A DNA stretch of 64,000 nucleotides from assembly GCA_029851415.1 (NCBI GenBank), contig CM056744.1, positions 57,995,797 to 58,059,796 on the forward strand. The letters run 5' to 3'. Under the pieces are notes generated by a model, which had not been told where the DNA came from, made no database searches, and saw only the letters and a program-made list of their open reading frames with translations. Positions 1-11,914 of the stretch are shown here, in pieces; positions within the stretch are counted from its first letter, which is position 1, and each line of letters opens with the position of its first letter. The DNA is from Eretmocerus hayati (lineage: Eukaryota > Arthropoda > Insecta > Hymenoptera > Aphelinidae). A program made the translations under genes and the position numbers.

Positions 1-59
1 AATGTTGAGGGCAATTTCAGAATGTAGTTCTTCGGCCCGAAGATGTGACAAACATCTGG

Positions 60-791
60 TCATGAATTTTCGAGGTGGAGAGGATGAACCACAACTGAGT
101 AATCAATTTCGATGAAATCATGTCCTCCTGGAGACGGGGATTCGGATTGTCGGTATTCGACAACGGCCGAGGGATTTCTCACGATAAAAAGATCAAGACA
201 TGTATGATGTGAGCTCTGGTCAGTAGAATAGCAAACGTGATAGGTTGGGTTGGTGCTGACTAGATTGAGGAGATAGGTATCAATCAAGTGATGAAGCGCT
301 CTAGAGGGAGCCCAGTCTATAGTCATATTCATATTGAAGTCGCCTGTAATAATTATATGAGTATAGGAAGACAGAAAAGTGGCGATGACCTCGAAAAATT
401 CTTCTGGATGAGAGGCTTGGGGTCTACGATGAACGATTGCAAAGAGCAGTTTCGTTTTACCAACTTTTATCTCATATAGTGCATACTCTGGCTCATTACA
501 AAATTGTTGAATCGAAGAAGCTAATAATTTAACATTGAAATCAGATCGAGCATACAGACCGAGCCCTCCCCCTCCTTTGCCTATTCTATCATGACGATAA
601 AATGTATAGCCATCAAGCGAGTAAGGCTCACTGGAGTCAAGCGGCTTGAGAAAGGTTTCAGAGAGGGCAATGATATCATACGAATTGAGGGAGACTCGAT
701 GTTCTAGTAGATTGAAGTTAGTCATCAGCCTATTTATGTTGACGTGCCCAATGGTTAAAACAGATGCGTTCTGTGTATGACAAAATCGAGT
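60..791 (-). pseudogene. LINE ORF2 fragment: endonuclease (EEP/APE-like) domain
   Basis: This is the N-terminal endonuclease of a non-LTR retrotransposon ORF2, which nicks target DNA to prime reverse transcription. Visible motifs in order are LSETFL, GGGGLGLYAR, ITGDFNMN and GGHDFIEIDY, matching the catalytic segments of the exonuclease-endonuclease-phosphatase fold. The family-like frame continues upstream of the ATG at 725, with VLTIGHVNINRLM before it, so the true start is nearer 790. The frame stops at 60, directly after the domain, where a functional copy would run on into the reverse transcriptase. I read this as a frameshifted or truncated copy. Confidence 0.75.
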
Positions 792-815
792 GGAATTCTC
801 CAGACCTGCGGATCT

Positions 816-1964
816 TCATGACAACATCAGATTACGAGTTGAAGTATCGCCCGTGCCGTTCGGGGAAAGTTTGTCAAGATCGCTGGAGGATAAAATAGGA
901 ATGAGGCTGGAAGTTTTCGTTTCTCTCATGTGGATGGCTAGGCCTCGTTGGACAGGACGGGCATATCCCAAGACGGTTGATTTTGCTAGTGCCGCACGGA
1001 ACAAGCGATAAACGGGGCCCGGAAGGACAGGAGATGAATAGATTTTTTTATCACCGCCTGAGCCGAAAACTGATTGGGCAGTATGGTCTCGCAATTAACC
1101 ACCACTGAGCTGCACAGTATCACGTACGGCAGCGGATGCATATCTCACGGTTAACGTTATGAATTCAGATGGTTGCTCTGTTTGGGGTGCAGTCGTAGCT
1201 GCAGACGAGATTAAGGGCGCGTTATTGGTAGATGCTTTGGCTGGCTGCCACAGTCTGCATTGAAAAATGAAGTTATCTGCCTCCGGACAGCCAAGCGCAG
1301 CATGCATAAGTTTAGCTGCATTGATGAGATTTGAGCTATATGCAGCCGGAATGCCACTAAATTTGATCTCGTACGTGTCTGAGAGAGCGCGCGTATTCAC
1401 AATTTCAGCCCGACATTCGCTACGGAGAGATTGCACGGCTCGCGCTTGAGCTTCGTGGGTGTCGTCGACTTTTAGCGAAAGAGCAGTGAATTCAGAACGT
1501 AACTCATCAACACCGGATTGAGTGGCTGACAGCAGGTCGGTATAAAGCGCTTTAATGTATGGCGGTGTTGATGGATCATCTAAAAAGGGAGCAAAAGCCA
1601 TATTGGATGAGACGGTGGGTGAACACTGCTTGAGATCTACACGATGTAATTTAGATGTAGGTTCGAGGTCCACCGATGGGGGAGAAGAACGCGGACGTTT
1701 AGAAACAGCAGACCGAGGTGATGGGCTAGCGTATTCTGAGCGAGCGAGCGATCCTCTCAAGCTAGCAGACGACGGCAGGCCAGCGTTGACAGCGCAAGAA
1801 CAAAGGCAGATGTAACAATGGAATGTCGAAACGCTCGCGGGGGGCAACTCTAGGCAAATCACGTGGAACAGGGCTGAGCACTGTACGCACTGGACAGACT
1901 TTTCGTTCCGCTTCACGACACTATTACACTTCGGGCATGAGTTACGCGTACTAATACAATGCAT
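816..1964 (-). pseudogene. LINE ORF1 with PHD finger, interrupted by one in-frame TAA
   Basis: ORF1 of CR1-type elements encodes a nucleic-acid-binding protein of the retrotransposition particle. The N-terminus (about residues 8-54) has the Cys4-His-Cys3 spacing of a PHD finger (CPKC, CVQC, FHVIC, CYIC). A Ser/Pro-rich linker and a short helical, coiled-coil-like segment follow. A TAA at 1095-1097 interrupts the frame, which resumes without shift to 816 with the C-terminal block (FGSGGDKKIYSS, LFRAAL, LGYARPVQ) that I recognise from LINE ORF1 proteins. Start chosen at the ATG at 1964, ten residues before the first Cys pair. Confidence 0.75.
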
Positions 1965-1990
1965 AATAATCGTTCATCACATCACTGCAT

Positions 1991-2379
1991 ATGAAATCAG
2001 ATCACATCTGATACATGAGTCTGGTGCCCGACCGGCTGATTGTCGCACTTCGTATTCACTTGTATTGTTCTTAACTGTGTTGAGGATGCGCAGTCAAGTT
2101 CGGCTAGGTAGGTGACAGGTTGGGTGCTAGCAGCCGACAGTGAAGAGTAAGTTGGCATAGGTAAGTTCAGACATCTTGCTCATAAGACGAGTAATGTGAC
2201 AAGCACAAACTGACGGTAGATCATGTGGGGAGCCCAACTCCCGACACAGGCTGCCTCGAGGAAGTTCTAACCTCAAATTTCTCAGGAAAATCGATCACCC
2301 TGGCTCGGAGGTAGCGAGCCCGACTGTGAATGCTCGCAAAGTATGAGCCAGCAGGCGATCCGATTCCCTGTGAACAATT
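1991..2379. other. No gene seen
   Basis: No convincing reading frame or family match here. It may include the 5' UTR of the adjacent minus-strand LINE, but nothing in the sequence marks the element end. Confidence 0.5.
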
Positions 2380-2469
2380 TTACAATACCAAAGTGCGAAA
2401 GAATATTAATACTGGCTTGTCCACTGGGAGCGATAAATACGTCGACTGTGCAATACTTACAGCGCCGCT

Positions 2470-2990
2470 TATCCCAATGGCATAATTCAGACTGATAGCA
2501 AAACTCATTTCAAGGCCGTTCCAATCCTGCTTAGCAGTATTGAATCCGTTCCGAATATATAATCTAGGGGAGTTCAATACTGATTGTGAGTATTGAGGAG
2601 GATAGCATAACCATAATCACACGATCTGAATTCCATTTTATAGTATCCATCTCGATTGGTCAATCACGCAATGAGTGATTGGGTTATCATTTAAATTTGT
2701 TGACGCAGTCAATCCAATGCTGCCTGGCATGATTCAGACCGACAGCGAACCTCACCTCCAGGCCGTTCTAATCCTGCTCAGCAGGATTGGATTCTATCCA
2801 AATATATAAAATCTAGAGAACTTCAATACTGATTGTGAGTATTGAGAACGATAGGATAACCATGCATCCATGATCCCGATTCGATCCTGTGGTATACATC
2901 TCGATTGGTTATTAGGCAAGCAGTGATTGGGTCATGATTGAAATCGATTGACGCAGTCAATTCAAATCTGCCCGGCAGAATCAGGCATAA
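2470..2990. repeat. Degenerate tandem repeat, ~249-bp period, two copies
   Basis: The segment TTCAATACTGATTGTGAG occurs at 2573 and again at 2822, 249 bases apart. Flanking blocks (AGGCCGTTC..AATCCTGCT..AGCAG and TCTCGATTGGT) line up in the same order. The copies are diverged. Short reading frames in the segment are by-products of the repeat. Confidence 0.7.
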
Positions 2991-3960
2991 TGGCTTGAAT
3001 CTCGCCATTTATGATTGAGACAGATAGGAATGAGCAAGGCCATCGTGCACCAGTACTGCAGAGAAGTATTGGGTTCGATTGAGGAATGTTGAAATCATAT
3101 TGTTCAATCGGTCAAATTCAATCCTGTCATTCGGGATTGGTTAGGAGAGACAATCAGTATTGTTTCGCAATTTGAATCAGTTCCTGAAGCATTGATTCCT
3201 ATAGAGCAGTGGGAGACAGGATTCTTCATTCAATTAGATTGATTCCAATACCGCATTGGTTTATATTAAACCATATTGAACCTGCGATGAACTTTCATCT
3301 CTCCATCCGGATCCTATCCTATGCTGAATACCAGTATTGGATTACATTCGCTCACGTCAATCCTCATCAACGGTATAGAATTCGATTGGCAGTTGTGATG
3401 TCGAATCTACTATCCAGGATTCAGCTGGATTGGGTCCATGTTCGATTGATCTGCATTGAATCCAATACTGCTCACGCTGGTTGAATGATAGAACCGATTG
3501 AAATGTATCCATTCCGATAGGAAAACCATTGGTTTTCAATCTATCCCAATCGATCTTTCGCAGCAAGGGGTATCTGGTGACTTCGGACAGAATAGGAAAT
3601 CCATGACCTGCTCATGGCAGGAAGGATTAGTGAAATCAATTACTGACTGCAGTATCTTAGGTAGATGCCGAATGCTGTCAAAATCAACGGTAATGGTCGA
3701 TATGGACATATAATTCATATGCGGGTAATCTCGTCAGCCACCTATCGGGAAGATATCAAGCATGGATAATACGAGATCCAAATTCAGCAGGTGATTGAAA
3801 TTGGTAATTACATATCTCAATAATAACTTGAATTCCCATAACTGAATATTAATGAAATTGATATCGTGATTTCTTCTTCCAGGTTGCAACGTATCCGGAT
3901 CAGTTACTCGGCGATCTAATAGAATGTCCATAGAAAATCCTCATTAGAAAATCCCATAGA
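2991..3960. other. AT-rich non-coding stretch with recurring ATTGG/CCAAT words
   Basis: The stretch is dominated by short words such as CAGTATTGG, TCCAATAC and GATTGG in both orientations. It looks like a decayed continuation of the 249-bp repeat family. No protein match was recognised. Confidence 0.45.
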
Positions 3961-3994
3961 TTTGTTCATGGCACCATTGGTCATGCACGGGTAC

Positions 3995-4380
3995 CTGAAG
4001 CTAGCGAACACTAACTCACGAATCGGGCCCAAACCAATTTCACTTTTTATTACTATTTCATTACTAACTTATTACCAAAGAAAAAAATTTATTACCGGTC
4101 ATGGGCCCGAAATACGAGAGTTTTCGCTAGCGGGAGCTTACGCTAGCGGACACGTGGCCGGGGAAAGATCGTACGGGAATGTGCAATAGCTCATTTTTTA
4201 TTACTTTTTTATTACTCTCAGAATATGTCCTCAAAATATGCGTGTGATATGATTCAGCTGAAATATGATGGTTTTCGCTAGCGTAAGCTTACGCTAGCGA
4301 ACACCGTATACAGGCGTAGCTTTGAGGACACTTAGAACTACACGGGATTTTATTACTTTTTTATTATTCTCGAAAGGTAT
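3995..4380. repeat. Three degenerate ~155-bp units with CGCTAGCG palindromes and TTTTTATTAC tracts
   Basis: Two clear units (about 4113-4222 and 4271-4374) each begin with a TTTTCGCTAGCG near-palindrome and end in TTTTATTACTTTTTTATTA. A weaker first unit lies near 3999-4070. The second unit contains a perfect 28-bp palindrome at 4274-4301. Confidence 0.65.
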
Positions 4381-4619
4381 AGTCGAGATAGTCCCGAGAC
4401 AAAGAGGAAACCGATATTTCGGCCTGAGGCTTGACAAGAGCTGGAGCGGGGCGATATGAGGAATATATGATAGACTGAGCTACCTCTGGACAATAATGTG
4501 CGAATGAAAAAATTCCATCGCATACTGAAACCTGTCTGACGTTGAGCAGGGTACACATGAGTCTTCAGAGATAATAGGGAATCGATAACGAATCAGCAAA
4601 CTCGATCATAGGGCCCAAA

Positions 4620-7600
4620 ACAGGGGAGACCCTGCTTAATGTTATTATAGTCGCAGTCGAGACGTCACGGGGGGATGCCAGAGAGTCCCAATGGACCCGA
4701 AACTTTGAGAAACCTCAGATCGAGTGATCAGGTACCATCGGTTGAGACCAAAGAATTTATTACCAGCCAGCACCCTCGGCTATGGGGCCCAGAACGGGGC
4801 GGAGTCGAGCTTTGAGCTGTTATCTGCGCAGTTATGACACAACTGTGGGTTGTAGGATGTTCCAATGGACCCGAAACTCTACAGAACCTCAGATTGATTG
4901 GTTATGTACCGTTGATGATGCCCAGAGAATTTATTACATGTCAGCACCCTCGGCTATGGGGCCCAAAACAGGGCGAAATCGAGCTTTGAGCAGTTATCTG
5001 CGCAGTTATGACGCCACTGTATGTTGTAGGATGTTCCAATGGACCCGAAACTCTACAAAACCCTGGATCAAGTAGTCACGTACTATCTCTGATGACCAGA
5101 GAATCTATTACCAGTCTGCAACCCCGGCTATGGGGCCCAAAACAGGGCGATATCAAGCTTCAGCAATTATCTGCGCAGTTATGATGCCACTGTGGGTCGT
5201 GGGATGTTCCAATAGACCCGAAACTCTACAAAACCCTAGATCAAGTAGTCGAGTACTGTCTCTAATGCCCAAAGAATTCATTACCAGTCAGCACCCTTGG
5301 CTATGGGGCCCGAGAGAGGGCAAATTCGAGCTTTGAGCAATTATCTGCCCAGTTATGACGCCACTGTGGGTTGTTGGATGTTCCAATGGATCCGAAACTC
5401 TAAAAAAACCCTAGATCAAGTAGTCACGTACTATCTCTGATGCCCAGAGAATTTATTACAAGTCAGCACCCTCGGCTATGGGGCCCAATACAGGGTGATA
5501 CCGAGCTTGAGCAGTTATCTGCGCAGTTATGACGCCACTGTGGGTCGTAGGATGTTCCAATGGACCCGAAACTCTACAAAACCTTAGAACCAGTAGTCAC
5601 GTGCTATCTCTGATGCCCAGAGAATTGATTACCAGTCAGCACCCTCGGCTATGGGGCCCGAAAGAGGGCAATATCGAGATTTGAGCAATTATCTGCCCAG
5701 TTATGACGCCACTGTGGAATGTGGAATGTTCCAAGGGACCCGAAACTCTACAAAACCCTAGATCGAGTAGTCACGTACTATCTCTGATGCCCAGAGGATT
5801 TATTACCAGTCAGCAACCTCGGCTATGGGGCCCAATACAGGGCAAAATCGAGCTTTGAGCAGTTATCTGCGCAGTTATGACGCCACTGTGGGTTGTAGGA
5901 TGTTCCAATGCACCCGAAACTCTATGAATCCCTAGATCAAGTAGTCACGTACTATCTCTGATGCCCAGAGAATTCATAACCAGTCAGCACTCTCGGCTAT
6001 GAGGCCCAAAACAGGGCGTTATCGAGCTTGAACAGTTATCTGCGCAGTTATGACGCCACTGTGGGTTGTGGGATGTTCCAATGGACCCGAAACTCTACAA
6101 AACCCTACATCAAGTAATCACGTACCTCTGATGCCCAGAGAATTTATTACCAGTGAGCATCCTCGGCTATGGGGCCCAAAAGAGGGCAAAATCGAGATTT
6201 GAGCAGTTATCTGCCCAGTTATGACGCCACTGTGGGTTGTAGGATGTTCCAAGGGACCCGAAACTCTACGAAACCCTTGTTCAACTAGTCACGTACTACC
6301 TCTGATGCCCAGAGAATTTATTACAAGTCAGCACCCTCGGCTATGGGGCCCAATACAGGGTGATATCGAGCTTGAGCAGTTATCTGCGCAGTTATGACGC
6401 CACTGTGGGTTGTAGGATGTTCCAATGGGCCCGAAACTCTACAAAACCCTAGATCAAGTAGTCACGTACTATCTCTGATGCCCAGAGAATTCATAACCAG
6501 TCAGCACTCTCGGCTATGAGGCCCAAAACAGGGCGATATCGAGCTTGAGCAGTTATCTGCGCAGTTATGACGCCACTGTGGGTTGTGGGATGTTCCAATG
6601 GACCCGAAACTCTACAAAACCCTACATCAAGTGATCACGTACCTCTGATGCCCAGAGAATTTATTACCAGTCAGCACACTCGGCTATGGGGCCCAAAAGA
6701 GGGCAAAATCGAGATTCGAGCAGTTATCTGCCCAGTTATGACGCCACTGTGGGTTGTAGGATGTTCCAAGGGACCCGAAACTCTACAAAACCCTAGATCA
6801 ACTAGTCACGTACTACCTCTGATGCCCAGAGAATTTATTACAAGTCAGCACCCTCGGCTATGGGGCCCAATACAGGGTGATATCGAGCTTGAGCAGTTAT
6901 CTGCGCAGTTATGACGCCACTGTGGGTTGTAGGATGTTCCAAGGGACCCGAAACTCTTCAAAACCCTAGATCAAGGAGTCACGTTTTATCTCTGATGCCC
7001 AGAGGATTTATTACCAGTCAGCACCCTCGGGTATGGGGCCCGAAAGAGGGCAAAATCGAGCTTTGAGCAATTCTCTGCCCAGTTATGACGCCACTGTGGG
7101 TTGCAAATAGTTCTAATGCACTCGAAACTCTACAGAACCTCAGATCAAGTGGTTATGTACCATTGATGATGCCCAGAGATTTTATTACCAGTCAGCACCC
7201 TCGGCTATGGGGCCCAAAACAGGGCGAAATCGAGCTTTGAGCAGTAATCTGCCCAGTTATAACGCCACTGTGGGTTGTAGGATGTTCCAATGGACCCGAA
7301 ACTCTACAAAACCCCAGATTAAGGAGTAACGTACTATCTCTGATGCCCAGAAAATTTATTATCAGTCAGCACCCTTGGCTATGGGGCCCGAGAGAGGGCA
7401 AAATCGAGCTTCGAGCCATTATCTCCCCAGTTATGACGCCACTGTGGGTTGCAAATAGTTCTAATGCACTCGAAACTCTACTGAACCATAGATTCAGTAG
7501 TTACGTACCATCTCTGGAGCCCAAAGAACTTATTACCAGTCAGCACCCGCGGCTATGGGGCCCAAAACAGGGCGAATACGAGCTTTGAGCAGTTACCTGC

Positions 7601-7700
7601 GCAGTCATGACGCCACTCTGGGTTGCAAATAGTTCCAATGGACCCGAAACTCTACAGAACCTCAGATGAATTAGTCACATATCATCTGCAATGCCGGAAG
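4620..7700 (+). repeat. Satellite array A, ~174-bp monomers, about 18 copies
   Basis: Landmark words recur every ~174 bases, for example CGGCTATGGGGCCC at 4777, 4951, 5125 (then one variant near 5299) and 5473. CAGTTATGACGCCACTGTGG and TTCCAATGGACCCGAAACTC also recur once per monomer. Each monomer has a GGGCCC palindrome. Monomers stay partly open in several frames, giving repetitive spurious ORFs. The last units (7,600-7,920) are more diverged. Confidence 0.96.
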
Positions 7701-7929
7701 AATCTCTTACCGGTCAGCACCCTGGTCCTCGGCTATGGTTCCGAGTCATCAGTTCTACTAGCATTTAGTCATTGCTCACAGAGTCTGGAGCGTACCTCGG
7801 CTGGAGTCGTCTCAGACTGGCTCACAACTTGATGGAACCTCACTCCAGATATTCCTCAACCGTCAATCATGTTTATCAGATCTATAACCAGTCAGCACTC
7901 ACGGTCATGGGGCCCCAGGATGAGCAAAC

Positions 7930-8245
7930 TCATGCACATGTAGCGAATCACGCAGTTCGAACGACCCCTAGAGCTGTATGCAACTATCACGGATTCATAA
8001 CTCCATGAAATCTTATTTCGGGTACTGATCCATTATCAGGAATGCTTATACAACATGATTGTAAAGTACTCGACCAGCCGGAAAATTTCAAGAGTCCGAC
8101 GCGCTGTGAGTTTTGCAAAATTCTTCCCAAGTTATTCGAGTCGAATTGAAAATTTGCGTGGATGTTGAAAATTATCAGATTCTTGGGATCAGATGGATCA
8201 GGAAAGGAATCAGAGGGATCAGTTGCGCGAGGATCACATGGGATC
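7930..8245. other. Spacer between opposed satellite arrays
   Basis: About 300 bases without satellite monomers separate the two arrays. The right part (8170-8245) repeats GATCA words next to the point where the reversed array begins. No gene seen. Confidence 0.7.
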
Positions 8246-10565
8246 ATAGCCGAGGGTGCTGACTGGTGATGAATTCTTTGGGCTCCGAAGGGGGTACGTG
8301 ACTACTCTATCTATGGTTCTGTGGTGTTTCGGGTCCACTAGGACTATTTGCAACCCACAGTGGCGTCATAACTGCGCAGATAACTGCTCAAAGCTCGATC
8401 TCGCCCTGTTTTGGGCCCCATAGCCGAGGGTGCTGACTGGTATTAAATTCTCTGGGCATCATCGATGGTACATAACCACTTGATCTGAGGTTCTGGAGAG
8501 TTTCGGGTCCATTGGAATATCCTACAACCGACAGTGGCGTCATAACTGCGCAGATAATTGCTCAGAGCTCGATTTCGCCCTGTTTTGGGCCCCATAGCCG
8601 AGGGTGCTGACTGGTAATAGATTCTCTGGGCATCATCAATGGTGAATTACCACTTGATCTAAGGTTCTGTAGAGTTTCGGGTCCATTGGGATATCCTACA
8701 ACCGACAGTGGCGTCATAACTGCGCAGATAATTGCTCAGAGCTCGATTTCGCCCTGTTTTGGGCCCCATGGCCGAGGGTGCTGACTGGGAATGAATTCTC
8801 TGGGCATTGAAGATAGTACTTGACTACTTGATCTAGGGTTTCGTAGAGTTTCGGGTCCATTGGAACATCCTACAACATACAGTGGCGTCATAACTGCGCA
8901 GACAATTGCTCAATGCTCGATTTTGCCCTGTTCTGGGCCTCATAGCCGAGGGTGCTGACTGGTGATAAATTCTCTGGGCATCATCAATGATACATAACCA
9001 CTTGATCTAAGGTTCTGTAGAGTTTCGGGTCCATTGGAATACCCTAACACCGACAGTGGCGTCATAACTGCGCAGATAATTGCTCAGAGCTCGATTTCGC
9101 CCTGTTTTGGGCCCCATAGCCGAGGGTGCTGACTGGTAATAAATTATCTGGGCATCATCAATGGTACACAACCACTTGATCTAAGGTTCTGTAGAGATTC
9201 GGGTCCATTGGAATATCCTACAACCGACAGTGGCGTCATAACTGCGCAGATAATTGCTCAGAGCTCGATTTCGCCCTGTTTTGGGCCCCATAGACGAGGG
9301 TGCTGACTGGTAATAAATTCTCTGGGCATCAGACATAGTACGTGACTACTTGATCTAGGGTTTTGTAGAGTTTCGGGTCCATTGGAACATCCCACAACCC
9401 ACAGTGGCGTCATAACTGCGCCGATAACTGCTCAATGCTCGATTTTGCCCTATTTTGGGCCCCATAGCCGAGGGTGCTGACTGGTAATAAATTCTCTGGG
9501 CATCATCAATGGTACATAACCACTTGATCTGAGGTTCTGTGGAGTTTCGGGTCCATTGAAATATCCTACAACCGACAGTGGCGTCATAACTGCGCAAATA
9601 ATTGCTCAGAGCTCGATGTCGCCCTGTTTTGGGCCCCATAGCCGATAGTGCTGACTGGTAATGAATTCCCTGGGCATTATCAATGGTACATATCCATTCG
9701 ATCTGAGGTTCTGTAGAGTTTCGGGTCCATTGGAATATCCTACAACCAACAGTGGCGTCATAACTGCGCAGATAATTGCTCAGAGCTCGATTACGCCCTG
9801 TTTTGGGCCCCATAGCCGAGGGTGCTGACTGGTAATAAATTCTCTGGGCAGCAGACATAGTACGTGACTACTTGATCTAGGGTTTTGTAGAGTTTCGGGT
9901 CCATTGGAACATCCCACAACCCACAGTGGCGTCATAACTGCGCAGATAACTGCTCAATGCTCGATCTTGCCCTCTTTCGGGCCCCATAGCCGAGGGTGCT
10001 GACTGGTAATAAATTCTCTGGGCATCATCAATGGTACATAACCACTTGGTCTAAGGTTCTGTGGTTTTTCGGGTCCATTGAAATATCCTAAAACCGACAG
10101 TGGCGTCATAACTGCGCTGATAATTGCTGAGAGCTCGATTCCGCCCTGTTTTGGGCCCCATAGCCGAAGGTGCTGACTGGTAATGAATTCTCTGGTCATC
10201 ATCAATGGTACATAACCACTTGATCTGAGGTTCTGTAGGGTTTCGGGTCCATTGGAATATCCTACATCCGACAGTGGCGTCATAACTGCGCAGATAATTG
10301 CTCAGAGCTCGATTTCGCATTGTTTTGGGCCCTATAGCCGAGGGTGCTGACTGGTAATAAATTCTCTGGGCATTATCAATGGTACATAACCACTTGATCT
10401 AGGAATTTGTAGAGTTTCGGATCCATTGGAACATCGTGCAACCCACAGTGGCGTTATAACTGCGCAGATAACTGCTCAAAGCTCGATTTCGCCCTGTTTT
10501 GCGCCCCATAGCCGAGGGTGCTGACTGGTAATAGATTCTCTGGGCATTTGAAATAGTACGTGACT
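8246..10565 (-). repeat. Satellite array B, same ~174-bp monomer in reverse orientation, about 13 copies
   Basis: The monomer of the 4.6-7.7 kb array appears here as its reverse complement (landmarks TAGCCGAGGGTGCTGACTGG, GGGCCCCATAGCC, AGTTTCGGGTCCATTGGAA) with the same period. The array ends abruptly near 10565, where family B polymerase coding sequence begins. Confidence 0.96.
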
Positions 10566-10566
10566 A

Positions 10567-11727
10567 CTCGAAGTTGATCTCGAATATCCTCGAGATTTAC
10601 ACGATAAACACGCTGATTACCCATTTTGCCCTGAGAAACGATGTCCACCATATGCAACAGATAAGAAGTTTATCAGATTGATGACAACTTTGTATGATAA
10701 AGAGAGATATGTGATACATTACAGAAATTTGAAGCAGGCTCTAGAGCATGGCTTGATTTGTACGAAAATTTGGAGGGTTCTTAAATTCGAGCAATCAGAT
10801 TGGCTGAGAAGTTACGTAGAATTTAACACGACGATGCGCCAAGCCTCAAAGAGCTTATTTGAGCGAAACCTATACAAATTGGCTGTCAATTCAGTGTTCG
10901 GGAAGCTGATGGAAAACACTAGAAACCGAGTGTCGGTTAAGCTGATATCTGAGTGGGATGGACCCCGGGGCATTGAAAGAGCAGTTTCTGATCCTCTATT
11001 TAAAAGAATTGTAATTTTTGGTGAGAGCCTTGCAGCTGTCGAGCGAAGGAAACCATTTGCATTTCTCAACAAACCCGTGATCGCTGGACAAACGATTTTG
11101 GAGCTATCAAAAAGATTAATGTATGAATTTCATTATGATTACATGTTGAAACAATTTGATGAAGAAAAGGGTGAATCTTGCTCCATTTTATATTCAGATA
11201 CTGACAGTTTTTGCTACGAGTTTATTTGTAACGATGTTTACGTCGATATAATCAAACGAGATACTGCAACGAGGTTTGATACCTCAAATTATCCTACGCA
11301 AAACCCTTATGGCATCATACCAATGAATAAACAAAGATTAAAATACATGAAAGATGAAACTGGGGGCAATCCAATCAGCGAGTTTGTTGGATTGTGCTCT
11401 AAAATGTACGCTTTTCGCACTGATTCGGATGATAAAGTGCATAAAACTGCAAAAGGGGTCAAAAAGTGTGTATTGCGAGATAAACTCACGTTTGACAATT
11501 ATAAATCATGCTTGTTCGATCACGAGATATTTACGTGTGAGCAAAGACATATTAGGAGTCAGGCACACAATATTTTCAGTATTACAGAGAATAAAAGAGC
11601 TCTTCAGCCCATCGATCATAAGCGATATATTTTGCGAAATAATATCGACACCTTGCCTTGGGGTCACCGAGATATACCTGCTTCTTTTGCGAAAAAATCT
11701 TCTTTTGAATCTGATAATAACGAATAA
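10567..11727 (+). pseudogene. polB: Family B DNA polymerase (Polinton pPolB), C-terminal fragment
   Basis: This is the replicative polymerase of Polintons, here only its palm/thumb C-terminal part. Counting from the TTG at 10678, motif B is near residues 67-76 (KLAVNSVFGK) and motif C is YSDTDSF at 171-177 with its two catalytic aspartates. The homologous frame continues upstream of that codon to about 10567 (EYPRDLHDKHADYPFCPE), so no genuine start exists. The frame runs directly into satellite. The exonuclease domain, the terminal-protein-like region and motif A are absent. The stop at 11725-11727 looks natural and is followed by AATAAA-rich sequence. Loss of half the enzyme means this copy cannot polymerise DNA. 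Confidence 0.93.
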
Positions 11728-11914
11728 ATATGCAACCGTTGTCTGTATGTATTTAAAGAAATAAGAATGTATCGATGTGTTAACCAATACAAATGTTTTC
11801 TGCGTGTGTCAATAAAAATTATACAAAATGAGGTGGTATTTTCATTAAAAATACAAACATCGAGCTTATTTCATACATTTTATTTTCCATTTTCGAAAAA
11901 GCGTTACAACTCAA

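Larger units (their letters stand above)
1..1990 (-). mobile_element. CR1-like non-LTR retrotransposon, 5' part, running off the left edge
   Basis: Two consecutive minus-strand reading regions have the order and content of a CR1-type LINE: an ORF1 with a PHD finger, then the start of ORF2 with an apurinic-type endonuclease domain. The reverse transcriptase would lie left of base 1 and is not visible. ORF1 contains an in-frame stop and the endonuclease frame closes at 60, so this copy is decayed. Clade assignment rests on the PHD-type ORF1 plus the endonuclease and is an inference; other PHD-ORF1 clades are possible. Confidence 0.75.

Noticed and set aside
9355..9858. 167-aa repetitive reading frame, and similar frames at 4782-5075, 6567-6914, 7343-7588 and 9954-10320
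   Set aside because: They are translations of the ~174-bp satellite, change frame between monomers and have no family resemblance.
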